Source: Peromyscus leucopus
Taxonomy: Eukaryota > Chordata > Mammalia > Rodentia > Cricetidae
Direction: 5' to 3'
DNA length: 64,000 nt
Assembly (NCBI RefSeq): GCF_004664715.2
Contig: NC_051063.1
Span: forward strand, 141,735,819 to 141,799,818
Shown here: piece by piece, positions 1-10,955 of the stretch
Numbering within the stretch: the first letter of the stretch is position 1
Layout: each line of letters begins with the position of its first letter
Notes under the pieces: model-generated
Seen by the model: only the letters and a program-made list of their open reading frames with translations
Database searches by the model: none
What the model was told of the DNA's origin: nothing
Position numbers and translations under genes: made by a program

Positions 1-1081
1 AACAAGTGGCAGTATTTTATACTTGAAGAATGTGAGCATGGCTGCTAGAAAAATTCACATCTATCATTTATAATCTAGGAATCTGTTAGGAGGTTTAGTC
101 TGTAGAGGAAGCCTCAGAAAAAGTGGCTTGCCCAGAGCACCAAACCAGAGTGACATGAGGACTAAAAAGAGGATCCAAAAGTCCTTTCTAACCCAGAATT
201 TACCTTCAACTAGTAAAGTAGCCATCACTGCTCTTTGCTTTCTCATTTCCCTATGGCTATGAGATGTGACAGTATGTGACACTTAAGATCTACTTGGAAG
301 GTGCCACTATAGAATCAGGAACACAATCCCTGTGAGTTCAGACCATGGCTTCTGGAAGCATCCTTAAAGTTCAGGAATGGGCAACCCAGAGTTACCTGCT
401 GGAGAATAGGTCCTGCCTCTTATCTCTCTTAACTCCAGCCCTGGATGGTTGTCCTAAGCCTGCATTATGCTAGCTATGGTTTCCAGAAATAAGACCAAAG
501 CCCCGGGTGGAATCCAAGGCTCCCAGAGGTCAGTACTTTGTTCAGTGAGTCCTTTTACATAGCCTTTATTACGTGATGGCTGTTGATATCTGTGTTCACA
601 AACCACAGCTCTAAGAGACAGCTGACCTTCCTAACGTGGGAATCTGGATCCTGGTTTCCTTTGGCCCCCATATTCCATTGTGTAATAAATGTAAGATGGA
701 GGAAGAGGAAAAAAAAGGGCATGAAGGAGTGCACTGGATGTCTTACATGCATCTGGAAAGAAGATGTCCACCCGGGACGGCCAGATTCTTCTGCTCCTCA
801 AACCCCTGCACCACATCTGTCCCTCCCTTAGTTTCCTGCTGGGTTCTCTATCTCCCAGGGTACTCTGCCGAGGCCTCACATTTGCATTTTCTTTTTCCTT
901 TCCATGGCCAGGCCCTATCTAGTCTGTTCTCCAGGCCCAGTACAGAACATGCCATGCTCTGCGTTCTGGATTTTTCATCTTCTGGACTAGAGACTGTAAG
1001 AACTTCCTGAAGTTGCTCAAGTCTCCATGTTCTTCCTGCCTTATTACTTCACATGCATGTCATGCCACAATCTTCTTACTC
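1..1081. other. unique AT-rich sequence, nothing recognised
   Basis: No interspersed repeat, RNA gene or convincing coding frame is visible. Open frames on both strands between 555 and 1010 overlap each other, lack domains and read as chance. Confidence 0.5.
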
Positions 1082-1082
1082 C

Positions 1083-1144
1083 ATCCTAACCTTGGCTAGA
1101 TCCTTCTTAACCTTGGCTGATCCATCCTAACCTTGGCTAAAACC
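1083..1144. repeat. short tandem repeat, three copies of about 21 bp
   Basis: Three consecutive units (1083-1103, 1104-1123, 1124-1144) share the core CTTAACCTTGGCT or CCTAACCTTGGCT followed by a variable GATCC or AAACC. No larger array surrounds it, so this is a local triplication. Confidence 0.75.
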
Positions 1145-1647
1145 TTCCCAATGACTTCTCTTCCCATTCCCTTCTTTAAAGCACTCACCCCTTTCCCTCT
1201 GCTTGCTAATTCTCTATGGCAGCCAGCCCTTTTATGTTTTCCTGGTATATCAGAACTTGGATTCATTTTGCCTTTTGTTTGTTTATTTTTTAATTTTTAT
1301 TTTTTTTCTATTTGAGCACTATTACTCTCTCTTCTAGAAAGTTCCCTTTATGAGTCTTTCTGGTCTTATGCATCACTCCAACATCTGGGTTTATCAAACT
1401 ATTCTCTGCTAAGTAACTTGTTGCCAAATTCATTCACATCCTCTGCCAAGGCAGCACATTTTTTTTTCATTTCACTTTTTCTCTTGATGAATATTAGCCA
1501 CTGAGCAATCAATATTTACCAATGGGATTTACTTCTCTTGGGGAAAGAAAAAAGACAACCAATGATATGTATAGCCTTATTTTGTATTTAATGAAAAAAT
1601 TCAAAAGCTCTCAAAAGCCTAGAACTTAAATAATAAAAACAACCCAT

Positions 1648-1860
1648 GTACACCTTTCTCAGCCTTGATGCAGTGGGGAGGGGCTTGGTCCTGCCTCAAC
1701 TGAATGTACTAGGCTTTGCTAACTCCTCATGGGAGGCCTTACCCTTTTGAGGAAGGGGATGGGGGTAGAGGGGGAAGTTGTGGGGGGAAGGAAGAGGAAT
1801 GAAAGGGGGATTTGAGGTTGGTATTTAATAATGAATAAAAAAAATTATTAAATAAAAAAT
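1648..1860 (+). mobile_element. LINE L1 3' end (rodent, 5'-truncated)
   Basis: The text runs through the rodent L1 3' UTR signature: TCAGCCTTGATGCAG, a GGGAGGGGCTTGGTCCTGCC block, CATGGGAGGCCTTACCCTTT, then a G-rich purine tract and an A-rich AATAAA-containing end. The 5' part of the element is absent, as is usual for truncated L1 insertions. The same 3' UTR occurs again at 30580-30873 and, on the other strand, at 54476-55063. Confidence 0.85.
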
Positions 1861-1986
1861 GACCCATGCAATATAGTAATAGTCAATTCATAGGTAAAGT
1901 CTTTATGCTGCATTTTTCTAATTTGCACCAGTGAGATTCTACAAAAGATTATTTAGAACATGTGTCCTGTTAAGAAATTCATGTTT

Positions 1987-2182
1987 GGGGGCTGGAGATG
2001 ACTCAGCTGTTAAGAGCATTGACTGCTCTTCTAGAGGACCAGAGTTCAATTCCCAGCACCCACATGGTTGTTCTGTAATTCCAGTGCCAGGGGACCCAAC
2101 ACCCTCACACCCACATACATGTAGGCAAAACATCAATGCACATAAAATAAAATTAATAAATAAACTATTAAAAAAAAAGAAA
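1987..2182 (+). mobile_element. SINE B2
   Basis: Starts at GGGGGCTGGAGATGACTCAG, the tRNA-derived head with the pol III A-box region. It continues with GACCAGAGTTCAATTCCCAG (B-box region) and the CACCCACATGGTTG body, and ends in an A-rich tail containing AATAAA-like motifs. AAGAAAT-like sequence on both sides may be the target-site duplication. B2 is rodent-specific. Confidence 0.92.
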
Positions 2183-2208
2183 TCAGCATGCCAAAAGGTG
2201 ATAGCCAG

Positions 2209-2655
2209 CTTCTAATGAGTACTAAGAATTTCAAAGGAGATCCTACTTTGTACACTCTCAAGATTCGGCCAGTCAAATAAGAGCCCCTATTAGAAACTTC
2301 TCCTATTGATTTTTATCATGCATTCCAATTCATAATGAAGCCCTGCCACTCTAGCTACCAAAACTGCTGCTAGTGTTGTTACAGAATCAAATGTGCACTA
2401 CGTGGGAAATGATAAAGACACTACAGTAAAATTCATGAAGATTTCTTCTGTTCAGCTCAGCTCAGGAAGGCCGTGGGCACTCAGTCTTCCGGGTATTACT
2501 GTATGGGGGTCCTATGTAAATAGATCCAGTTGTACGGCATTTCCAGCTGTTGGTGCTTAAGAAAACTAAGATGCTCTTGAGAGCACCAGATGGTCCAATC
2601 ATGGAAGTTTAAAGAGTGGATCTCCTTTGGGGGTTTTAGTACCCATTAGAAGTTT
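2209..2655. repeat. imperfect inverted repeat, about 37-bp arms
   Basis: The arm at about 2211-2247 is the imperfect reverse complement of 2617-2654. Both arms share GGATCTCCTTTG, TTAGTAC and CATTAGAAG blocks when read in the same sense, roughly 29 of 37 positions. The 370-bp interior shows no coding frame or known repeat. It could be an old non-autonomous DNA transposon or a chance or secondary inversion. Its left edge lies about 25 bp after the B2 tail. Confidence 0.45.
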
Positions 2656-2659
2656 ACCT

Positions 2660-4120
2660 AGCCCTCGCTTGTACGCTGAATTTTTATCACCATAACTTGT
2701 TTTAAATGAGATCTGCATTGCTTCTCATGGGTAGACTTCAAGAAAGAGCAATATGCCTCGATGCTTCTTTTTAATGAATTACTATGCCTTTTATGGGGGC
2801 CATTTTTACCCTTTGGAAGTACAGTCTTTGAGTTCTCCCAGTTAAAACAAACAAACTAAAAAGATTGTTGCTTAAGGCATCTTTAGATGGAATGATTTTT
2901 TTCTTATAAATTCACGAGACAACAATTTAGACTATATATTAGAAAAATATTCCAGCTGGGAAACAATGCATCAAAGGAAGAGGGAAATCTCTTGGGACTT
3001 GAGACAGACTACATTGGATAAAACTCCATCGAAGTGGGTGGGGATGGACCAGGAAAACTAAGCCAATGGGAACCAGGTCACTAACAGATCATGGTTTTTC
3101 CGTATCTAATTTCTCAGTTTGTGACTCTTGTGGGAATTTTTAAACCCATAAAATGTGCCCTTTTTCTGTCCCTGGTAATGGCCTAATGAAATAAACACTC
3201 ATAAATATATGGTGTTCTCAGAGATAAGATCTGTACATCAGATGCCTTTTACCTGTCACTGGATGTTTTATTAGCAGTGTATTGGTCATGTGATCTCTTC
3301 CAGTTATTCACCAGGCCCTAACACTGAAGGTCAGTCAGTCTCCTAGTCAATGAATTCTTTTAAATGTTCTAATGCCCCAGTGCCTAATGATTAAATGAAC
3401 TTAAATTCATACACAACCTTAAAGTCTACCGAAAGATCATTAGATTTTACCAGGTGCGTATGAGTTTCATCTGAGTCTCAGAAAGTCTAGCCTAGGACAG
3501 ATAACCCTTTGCATGGAAACTTAGATGCTTTGACTTAGCAGGCAGAGAAAGCAGAGCTACTTTGCCCATTACATTGGACTTAAAATGAAAGGAATGCCTG
3601 GATGGATGGATAGGTGGATGTGTCTGTTGGCAGTGATGACTTCACTAAGATTTGCTTCTGTGGGAACAGTTGGCTTGACTTCATGGTTTCTGGGTTGAGC
3701 TCAGAGTATTTCATCAATAGGAAGAGATGGTAGTCTCTAGCCTCTTCACCCCCCTTTCCTTTCTGTGAGGCAGCGAAGCAGTAGGACAGGCTTCATTTTT
3801 CGGTCTCTTTTCTTTCTTGGAGTTCCAGGACTTATTTAGACACCATAGACTCATCAAACCTGAAGAGAAGCCAGTGAGTTCCATGTGATAAGTGAGGCCA
3901 GGAACCCTAAGCATCCCCTGCAAAGCTGAGAGTTACAAACTTCTGAAATGTAGAGTGAAGCAGCACTTCCTTTACCCACACCCTGTTCCCACTGTCCACT
4001 GCCTTTTCCTAAGCCCTTGTTTGTTTGCTGTGAAGAATGATTTTACTTCCTATAGCTCTTACCTTGGCTGCCTCTGCTTGTTGATGAAGCTTTCTCTATT
4101 GATAATTAATGCCACATTAG
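2660..4120. other. unique sequence, nothing recognised
   Basis: AT-rich DNA without a recognised repeat or coding frame. Frames at 3714-3923 and 3892-4161 are short and domain-less. Confidence 0.45.
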
Positions 4121-4133
4121 AAAGACAGTGGGA

Positions 4134-4305
4134 GCCAGGCAGTGGTGGGGCACACCTTTGATCCCAGCACATGGAAGGCAGAGACAGGTGGATCTCAGTG
4201 ATTTTGAGGCCAGCCTGGTCTACAAAGCAAGTTCCAGGACAACCAGTACTGTTATACAGAGAAATCCTGTATCAAAACTACCCCTAACCCCTAACCACCC
4301 CCACC

Positions 4306-4361
<56 letters not shown>

Positions 4362-4374
4362 AAAGAAAGAAAAA
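4134..4374 (+). mobile_element. SINE B1 with long poly(A) tail
   Basis: GCCAGGCAGTGGTGGGGCAC begins the 7SL-derived B1 body, followed by CCCAGCACATGGAAGGCAGA, GAGGCCAGCCTGGTCTAC and CAGAGAAATCCTGTATC. The tail is unusual: C-rich CCCCTAACCCCTAACC precedes 52 consecutive A (4308-4359). Near-perfect target duplications flank it: AAAGACAGTGGGA at 4121-4133 and AAAGACAATGGGA at 4375-4387. Confidence 0.93.
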
Positions 4375-4399
4375 AAAGACAATGGGAACATCTGAGGAA

Positions 4400-6605
4400 A
4401 TGTGGAAAAACTGGACATATCTGCTGGGAATTTTATATATTCCTAGCTTCATTCTTTCTTGTACTCTATGACATCCTGGCATAAGTCTACACCTTGAGCA
4501 ATGCATGCACCTTCAATAATTCAGATGTATAAAAATATGTTTGGCTACTGGGCACTCAACAAGTGATCCAAGTGCATGGAATTCCTGCCATAGCCTTAGG
4601 CAGAGCCATGAGACCACTATGTAGGATCCATATACCTGATTCTTTTTGAGCCCCCATTCATTTATAGGACTTTTCTTGAAATACTTAACCTCTTCAGATC
4701 CTTTGGTTTTAGATGGAGACAGGAGGCCATGATACCATCTTTAGTGATGCCATGAAGCCCACTTCAAGGGATAATGTCAGCTCAAAGACTTAACACATAT
4801 TTTTTATAAAAAGATTGCTAATGAAAAATCAGTTTATCAGTGGAGTAGACTTAAGTTATCATTCTACATTTCCAGGTTGAATCATAAAAGAATAAAAGGA
4901 TCCCAGGTCAGTATTGTCAGAAAGCTGTGTTAAAAAAAAAGAAGAAGAAGAAGAAGAAGACTGTGGGAGTTTTAACCATGAGAAAGGAATATGGTGGGAG
5001 TTCCCACTAGATCCGAGCGTCAGGAGCTGAGGCCCAACAGCTTGAGCACATCTCTAGGACTTCGTTTATTGCACTGGATTTAGACTCTTCTTTCTCATGA
5101 TCAAAACTAAAATGTGAACTTCTGGGCTTGAGTTTCTTTAATGAGTTTTATGTCTCTAGTGCCTGGTACAGCTCTTGCCATAGCAGGTCATATATCTTAA
5201 GATTCCATGGTCATAAACTTTGCTCAACACATGAGTAACCAAATGACCAGATGTGCTTCTGAGCTTCTCTGCCCCCAGTCTTTCTGGGAGACGTCTGTCA
5301 AGCCACATTTCTTTTTCTCTCTCCTGGCATCTCTTTGGACACATGTCCACTCACCGTGACCTCCCTTCTCCAATTTCCAATTTTCTGGTCTGTTTCCAGT
5401 TGCCATGTGCCCTTCTTTGTGGTCAGACACTGGAGTGACAGCATTTCTGGTGTCCAGGTTTTTCAAATTCTGAGCTGAACAGTTGACATGTTTCTTCACC
5501 CGATGCTCAAGCTTCCTGCCCACACTGGATTGGGGGTGCCATCATTGCCATTTCTCTCAACACCATGTTCAAGTGTTCCTGGTTCCCAGTCCCACAGGAC
5601 TGAGTCTCTGTACCCTGTACATCAACAGTTTCCCTTAGTATAAAATGGAAACCTCACTGTTATTTATTGGGATGGCAACTTCTTTATTTACAACATAACA
5701 CTGGTTTTGTTTTTCAGTGTCTGCCTCTGCTGGCCCCCAATAGTCCTTTTAATCCTCACATATTTATCTTTGACTCAAAGCCCTGCTTTTATCCTCAGAA
5801 ACCTCCCTTTCTGATGCCCTAATTTGATCTTCAGTTCTCTTTGACCCATAAAGTTTCCCTGCCATCTCCAACATTTCCCTGGTCCTCCACCTTTATCAGT
5901 TCTTTGCTTCCTAGCAATTCTACTTTCACAAGATGTCCCAAGAAATCCGGGTTCCATGGCCATATCCACTGAAGACCTATGACATGCTCAGTCTTTCTTC
6001 TTTTTTGACCCAATTAAAAATGATGAAGAACCTGTTCTTCTTAGTTTTTACTATACTCCACTAACTGTGGCTAAATACAAATGCATTTTCTCTACCCCTG
6101 CTGAATAACACCCATTAGCACTCTACAAAAATTTTGAGATATGCAGTTTATTTTGGAATAGTGCCTAGGCAAAAATTGCATTTAAATCCCTGCTATTAAA
6201 ATAGTGAAGAAGCAAATAAAACTTTTATGGTGTTGATAACCCTCTTCTTTTTCTTTTGTGACATATTCAACCATGGTTCTTTCTTATAAGAAGTTGTTAT
6301 CTATATTTGCCTTCATTCAATTCTCCACACTTCAGCTAACAAGTAGGTGCAGAGACCTCATCTGTATCTCTAGGCATAAGCCTGCCTCAGAGTGCTATGA
6401 TTTTTGTCTATGTTCTTGTCATCATCAGCTGACCTCTTATAGCACAAGCTGCTCTTGTTTATGAGCCAGTTCATGAGTACTACCAGCTCCAATTCCAAAC
6501 CAGCTCTCGGCAGCTGATACCCCAACCTTCAGTGTCAGTATCAGTCATTAGAATTGAGTTCAGCAAAGTTAGAATGAACATTTTCTTTCAAGTCAGATAT
6601 GCCTG
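4400..6605. other. unique sequence with a (GAA)n run
   Basis: The only simple repeat is an A9 plus (GAA)n tract at 4932-4961. Overlapping frames near 5156-5523 and 5775-6013 are chance-like; no domain is seen. Confidence 0.45.
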
Positions 6606-6607
6606 AA

Positions 6608-6715
6608 ATTCAGTTCCGGCTCTGTTGTTTGCTGAATGAGTCTGAGGGTTCTCTTCTATAAACTAATGCCAAGAATAGCACTTACTTTTGTAGATGGTGT
6701 GAGCTTACAGGTTAT
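6608..6715 (+). mobile_element. MIR SINE fragment
   Basis: The diverged text follows the MIR order: CAGTTCCGGCTCTG, then a GAGTCTGAGGGTTCTCTTCTATAAA block (equivalent of 'cctcagtttcctcatctgtaaa'), then a GCACTTACTTTTGTAG segment. MIR is an ancient mammalian SINE, so this part of the locus predates rodent-specific insertions. Confidence 0.55.
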
Positions 6716-8389
6716 CTCATATCTATAGTGCTTTTTTTCCATTTGGAGTATTTCCTAACTCCATTTCTTCTCTTATTTTCTTTTATTCAAACAGTTTAGG
6801 TTTTGCTAATGAAATAGCTCTAATACTTTCTTTTAGAACTCTAATCTCACTCCCCTGTCTAGAATAATTATTCATAGATATGTAATTGTGACCAAATACA
6901 GTGTGTATTTAACAAAACTTTCCAAATTGTATGTATATTATATGTAACATTTTTAGTATGTAGTGACAAAGTCAGACTTTGGGACTTAAAATTATAATGA
7001 TGTTTGGATCAATGTGAGTGTTCATAATTGAGATTTTGATGTTACTTACAAGACTTAGAAATGTATGTGCAAATAGGAGCATATAATCTGATCTATAGTA
7101 CTGACTTATTTACCAACAAGCTCCATAGAGACATGTCAACACCCAGAACAGAGGAGAGAACAAAGAGACAGTGACTGAAGGGTGAAAACTGTTCTTTCCT
7201 AGGTTTATCATCATGTTTATAATTTACCAAAATAAACAATGAGGTAATGGGCCTTCTTCAGACAATTTGGACTGGGCACAGTGATGGGTCACTGTCACAT
7301 ATCTACAGTTCAAGTTCAGTCTGGATCCCTAACCAAGGCCATAGATAAATTAAATTCTCTGAAGCTCTGGAGCTGGAAACTGCATGCCCCCTCATGGTAA
7401 CTGTAATATTTTCTGGTTTGGGCAGAAATAAGAAATAAAGTTTAAAGTGAAGCCTTTTGGCTTACTAAATTGGTGACTATCCAAATATGGAATTCATAAA
7501 GAAATATTTCCTCAATGTGCCTCTTTACAAATTCCACAGCCATTTGTGTGCAATAGTCTTCATTATTGGTGGTAATCTACTTTGTGGTGGTCAGTGGTGA
7601 ACAGATGCCTACTGTTGAACAAGTACTCTTTCTAGCGTTTGTTTGGCCACTACCTCCAATTTTTAGAAGTGGTTTTAAATGCATTCCCACCATGTTATTT
7701 TTTTCCCTTTCTAGGTTTAGAAGCAAAGCCACAATTTTCTCAGTTCTTTGGCGTTAACATGCTGGTCCTATCAAGAGGGAAATCACACTTCATTTGGTTC
7801 AGGTGCATTAAAGCTTAGTACATACAACCAGAGGTGAAATGGAGCAAGACTGGAAAATATAGTTAAACTGATTTCCCGGAAAATGTGAGTGCAGAATGTC
7901 AGGGCAATAGCTGGGATACACTTCTAGGTCCATTCGACCGACTGTGGAAAGGAAGAAATGAACTGTAGCAAGTAAAAAATCAGCTGATACTCCTTTTAAA
8001 TTTTTTAAATTTGATAGGCATTAGCTAAGATTGTGAAAACATACAATGTAAGAGTTTCTGTCATGTAAGTAGCAGGACGTTTATTTGATTGGCTTCAAAG
8101 AAGAGAAGGAGTTAACAGTTCCAAAAAGTACTTTGTAATATTCTCACCTAGGCTGTGTCTGTGATAAGTTGGAGAATATGTATTATAGCTTTGGGATTTG
8201 TTGTTGATCTGATGAGAGTGTGGTTTTAGTAAAGGAGAACAATTTGGGGGAGAAACCATACCCATGGCTCAATGGTCAACATGGGAACTAGTTTGTGGTA
8301 GTTATCCCTTTAACCTATTAGCCTTGGCTATTCCTTGTAATCAGTAGGTGTACCCTAGTAAATGTTCATTGAATTTAATGAATTCCTTA
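6716..8389. other. unique AT-rich sequence, nothing recognised
   Basis: No repeat family, RNA gene or coding frame above background is recognised here. Confidence 0.4.
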
Positions 8390-8745
8390 ATGTGTGTGTT
8401 GTATATTGGCATGTGTGTATTTATTCTATTCACGTGTGTGTGAGCAAACACATGTGGGAACATGTCTGTGCACATGTGTGAAGAAAAGTGTGCAGGCCTA
8501 AAGTTGCCATTGGGTGTCTTCTTCAATTGCTTTTCACATTAGCTATTAAGACAGGGTCTCTCAAGGAATCTGGAGATCATGGATTTCAGGTGTTCGACAC
8601 TAGTCAACTTGCTCAGGAGATCCTCAATTTCTGCCTATACTAGAATTACAGGCTGCCACACTCACTTGGCATTTTAAATGGGTTCTGGGGGTTCTCATAT
8701 TTGTTTGGTAAGTTCTTTGTCCACTGAGACATACCCCCAGTCTTG
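8390..8745 (-). mobile_element. SINE B4 / RSINE1 (minus strand)
   Basis: Read on the plus strand it shows the reversed B4 order: a TG-rich tail (8390-8480), GTGTCTTCTTCAATTGCTTT, GACAGGGTCTCTCAAGGAATC, GAATTACAGGCTGCCACAC, then GGTTCTGGGGGTTCTCATAT and CTTTGTCCACTGAGACATAC from the tRNA-like head. B4 is an ID-B1 fusion SINE of rodents. Confidence 0.75.
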
Positions 8746-10020
8746 TGTAACTCTTAGCATAATTCAGACTTACAAAAAAAGAAGAGAAATAAAAAATGCC
8801 ATGGTGAAATCACACAGTTTAATTATTCTGTTATTGCTCAATCCAAATACTTATATTCAACAATGGAGCCTTGGAGATCCTAAGATAAGAGAAGGATTCA
8901 GTCTGTCAACATCAGAAACATTACACTGAAGACCTGAGTGGTTTCTAGCTGCCAATTACAGAAACTCTTAAATATACAGTTCTTGCTGTAAGCAACCTTA
9001 CGGCGCTTCACAGAGACGCATGCTGTACAGAGCTTTAGAAGTCAGGGAGATAGCAAGAGAGCTTCCAGAAGCCAGGCTAGATATTGTTAAATTGGTACTG
9101 CCCAGCTATCTATATAGGATACTTTGGGTTGTCTTCAAATCAATTGTCTTAAGATCTCTGTAGAAACTAGAGTCTGTGTGGAGTAGGTGGGAGCCAGGGT
9201 TGCAGATGTAATGACAACAGCTTCTCTCCTCTAGATATTCCTTATGGGGGAGACTTGAAGGCATGGAATGCATTGCAGAAGCGTGTTAAGATTTTTCATA
9301 GGGGTACAAAACATCTCTCCAGAGAAGTCAGGAAGTGTTTGAAATCTGCCTAGAAAGCTGGAGAGCAAAATACTCTGTATGTTTACGTGAGGGTCAAGTG
9401 GGACAAAGAAAGTAAAACATTTTATAAACCATAGCATCGATGTAAATATTTTTGCACATCAATGTATTTGAGTATGTGTGTATGTTTCTTCATATTGTGT
9501 ATATCTTACACACAGCTAAGAATCTTTTAAGTTTCCATTATTTAAAACAAGTAAAAACTAATCTCAAAGTTATTGAAAAAAAAACAGTGCAAAGTGAAAC
9601 CATTAGCATTATATTAATATTTATGCGATAAGTATAATTATGCTTTCCCCAAACTTCTATTTTTTCACTTGGATCATATGCATGTATTTTTTTCTCTTTT
9701 TCTTATTCTTTTTTGGCAAATAATTATTGCTATTGCTTATTCATTTGCTTTGCTCCATGATATGTGGACAAAATATCACTGCATGTGTCTAATAATAAAT
9801 ATAATATATATTAGCATCCATTATTTAGAAGCCTCAACTATTTTTCTTTCATGTGCTATTAGTATGTCAGGAAAGCATCCTCTGGTTTTTTAACTCCTTA
9901 ATTTATATTTAGTTCCATTTCTTTATAATAATCTGTAATTAGAAATCCGTATTGGGAGAGCTTCCCATTCTATGTCACCAGAAGCAGACATTTGGGCAGC
10001 CTCCGGGTACCTCCAAAGTA
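8746..10020. other. unique AT-rich sequence, nothing recognised
   Basis: Contains T-rich and A-rich stretches (for example 9660-9820) but no recognised element. Confidence 0.4.
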
Positions 10021-10040
10021 GGTTCTGACCCACCCTGCCC

Positions 10041-10830
10041 TCACAGCACCATTTGCAGAATGGTGACAGAATCATAAACACAGGCAGTTTTGGACTCTAA
10101 ATCACTGTCTGGGGCCAGGAGGGGACCTCTGGCTCTTGGAATCTGCATTTCGACATTTGCATTCCCAAGTTGATGACTCTTAATGTAAACACGAGCACTC
10201 CTGCAAAGGCTCCCCTGAACCTCCCTGCTGGAAGCTTCTTTCTGGCTAGAGAAGGCATCTAGCTGCACCTCTTTGTAGCTCTGTTCTGGTCTCTGAGACT
10301 CATCACAGCCTGGTTTCTCCTGCAAACCGTGCACTTTGATATGGAGTGCTGGCAAAGGATTTTCTTTGATGGGGTCCAGAATCCAGTGTGTTTCCAGGCA
10401 AAGCCTGCTACCCTATCTGCGGGGAACTTTCACGAGTTCATTAGGCAAGACCTTCCCCATAAATCTAGCAGTCAGCTTTTCAAGGTGCTCTTTAGCTAAA
10501 GCCTCCTGCAAAGTGCCCAGTGTTCCCTTCCACACCTGACTTCTTTCCGGAGTCCGTGAACTCTGCAACTGGGAAAACCATACTTGAAAACTAATTTAAT
10601 GCCACCATTCTCCTGGTTGTCAGCTACAAGGCCTGAGATCCTTCCGGGGGTGTCTGAAGATGCCTTGCTTGGATTCCTTCTTAGCAGACATTGCTGTTAA
10701 CTGGAACTCCTGAGTTTTGGAGGAAGAGTTGTCTTGGGGCTTAATTCTGACATTGTCACTAGAGGCATATGGATAAATGACTACAGAGTTAGAATTAGAA
10801 GGAATAAACAGTAGATAGCAAAAGCCTGAA
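10041..10830 (-). pseudogene. decayed coding remnant, family not recognised
   Basis: On the minus strand, 10041-10355 is open for 104 codons. The same frame continues upstream to about 10530 through a single in-frame TAG near 10415, giving protein-like, Lys/Glu-rich text such as 'LQEALAKEHLEKLTARFMGK'. A second open stretch at 10620-10830 on the same strand reads 'SSDNVRIKPQDNSSSKTQEF' before a stop. Between them, a frame shift would be needed to link both parts. Base composition is more GC-rich than its surroundings. No domain, splice signals or poly(A) tail was identified. I infer an old retrocopy or relic exon series; a chance open frame remains possible. Confidence 0.35.
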
Positions 10831-10887
10831 CATATTAAAGATGTATAAAAACAAATTTCCTGACCTGTTTGCACAAGTCCACAACCA

Positions 10888-10955
10888 CAGTACTCAGAGG
10901 ACTAAGTGCTGTGAGTTCAAGGCCAGCCTGGGCTAGGTACCATGATATTGTCTTT
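10888..10955 (+). mobile_element. B1-related SINE fragment
   Basis: Only the middle of a B1-like element is present: GTGAGTTCAAGGCCAGCCTG GGCTAG. Neither the 5' head nor an A-tail is intact. Confidence 0.55.
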
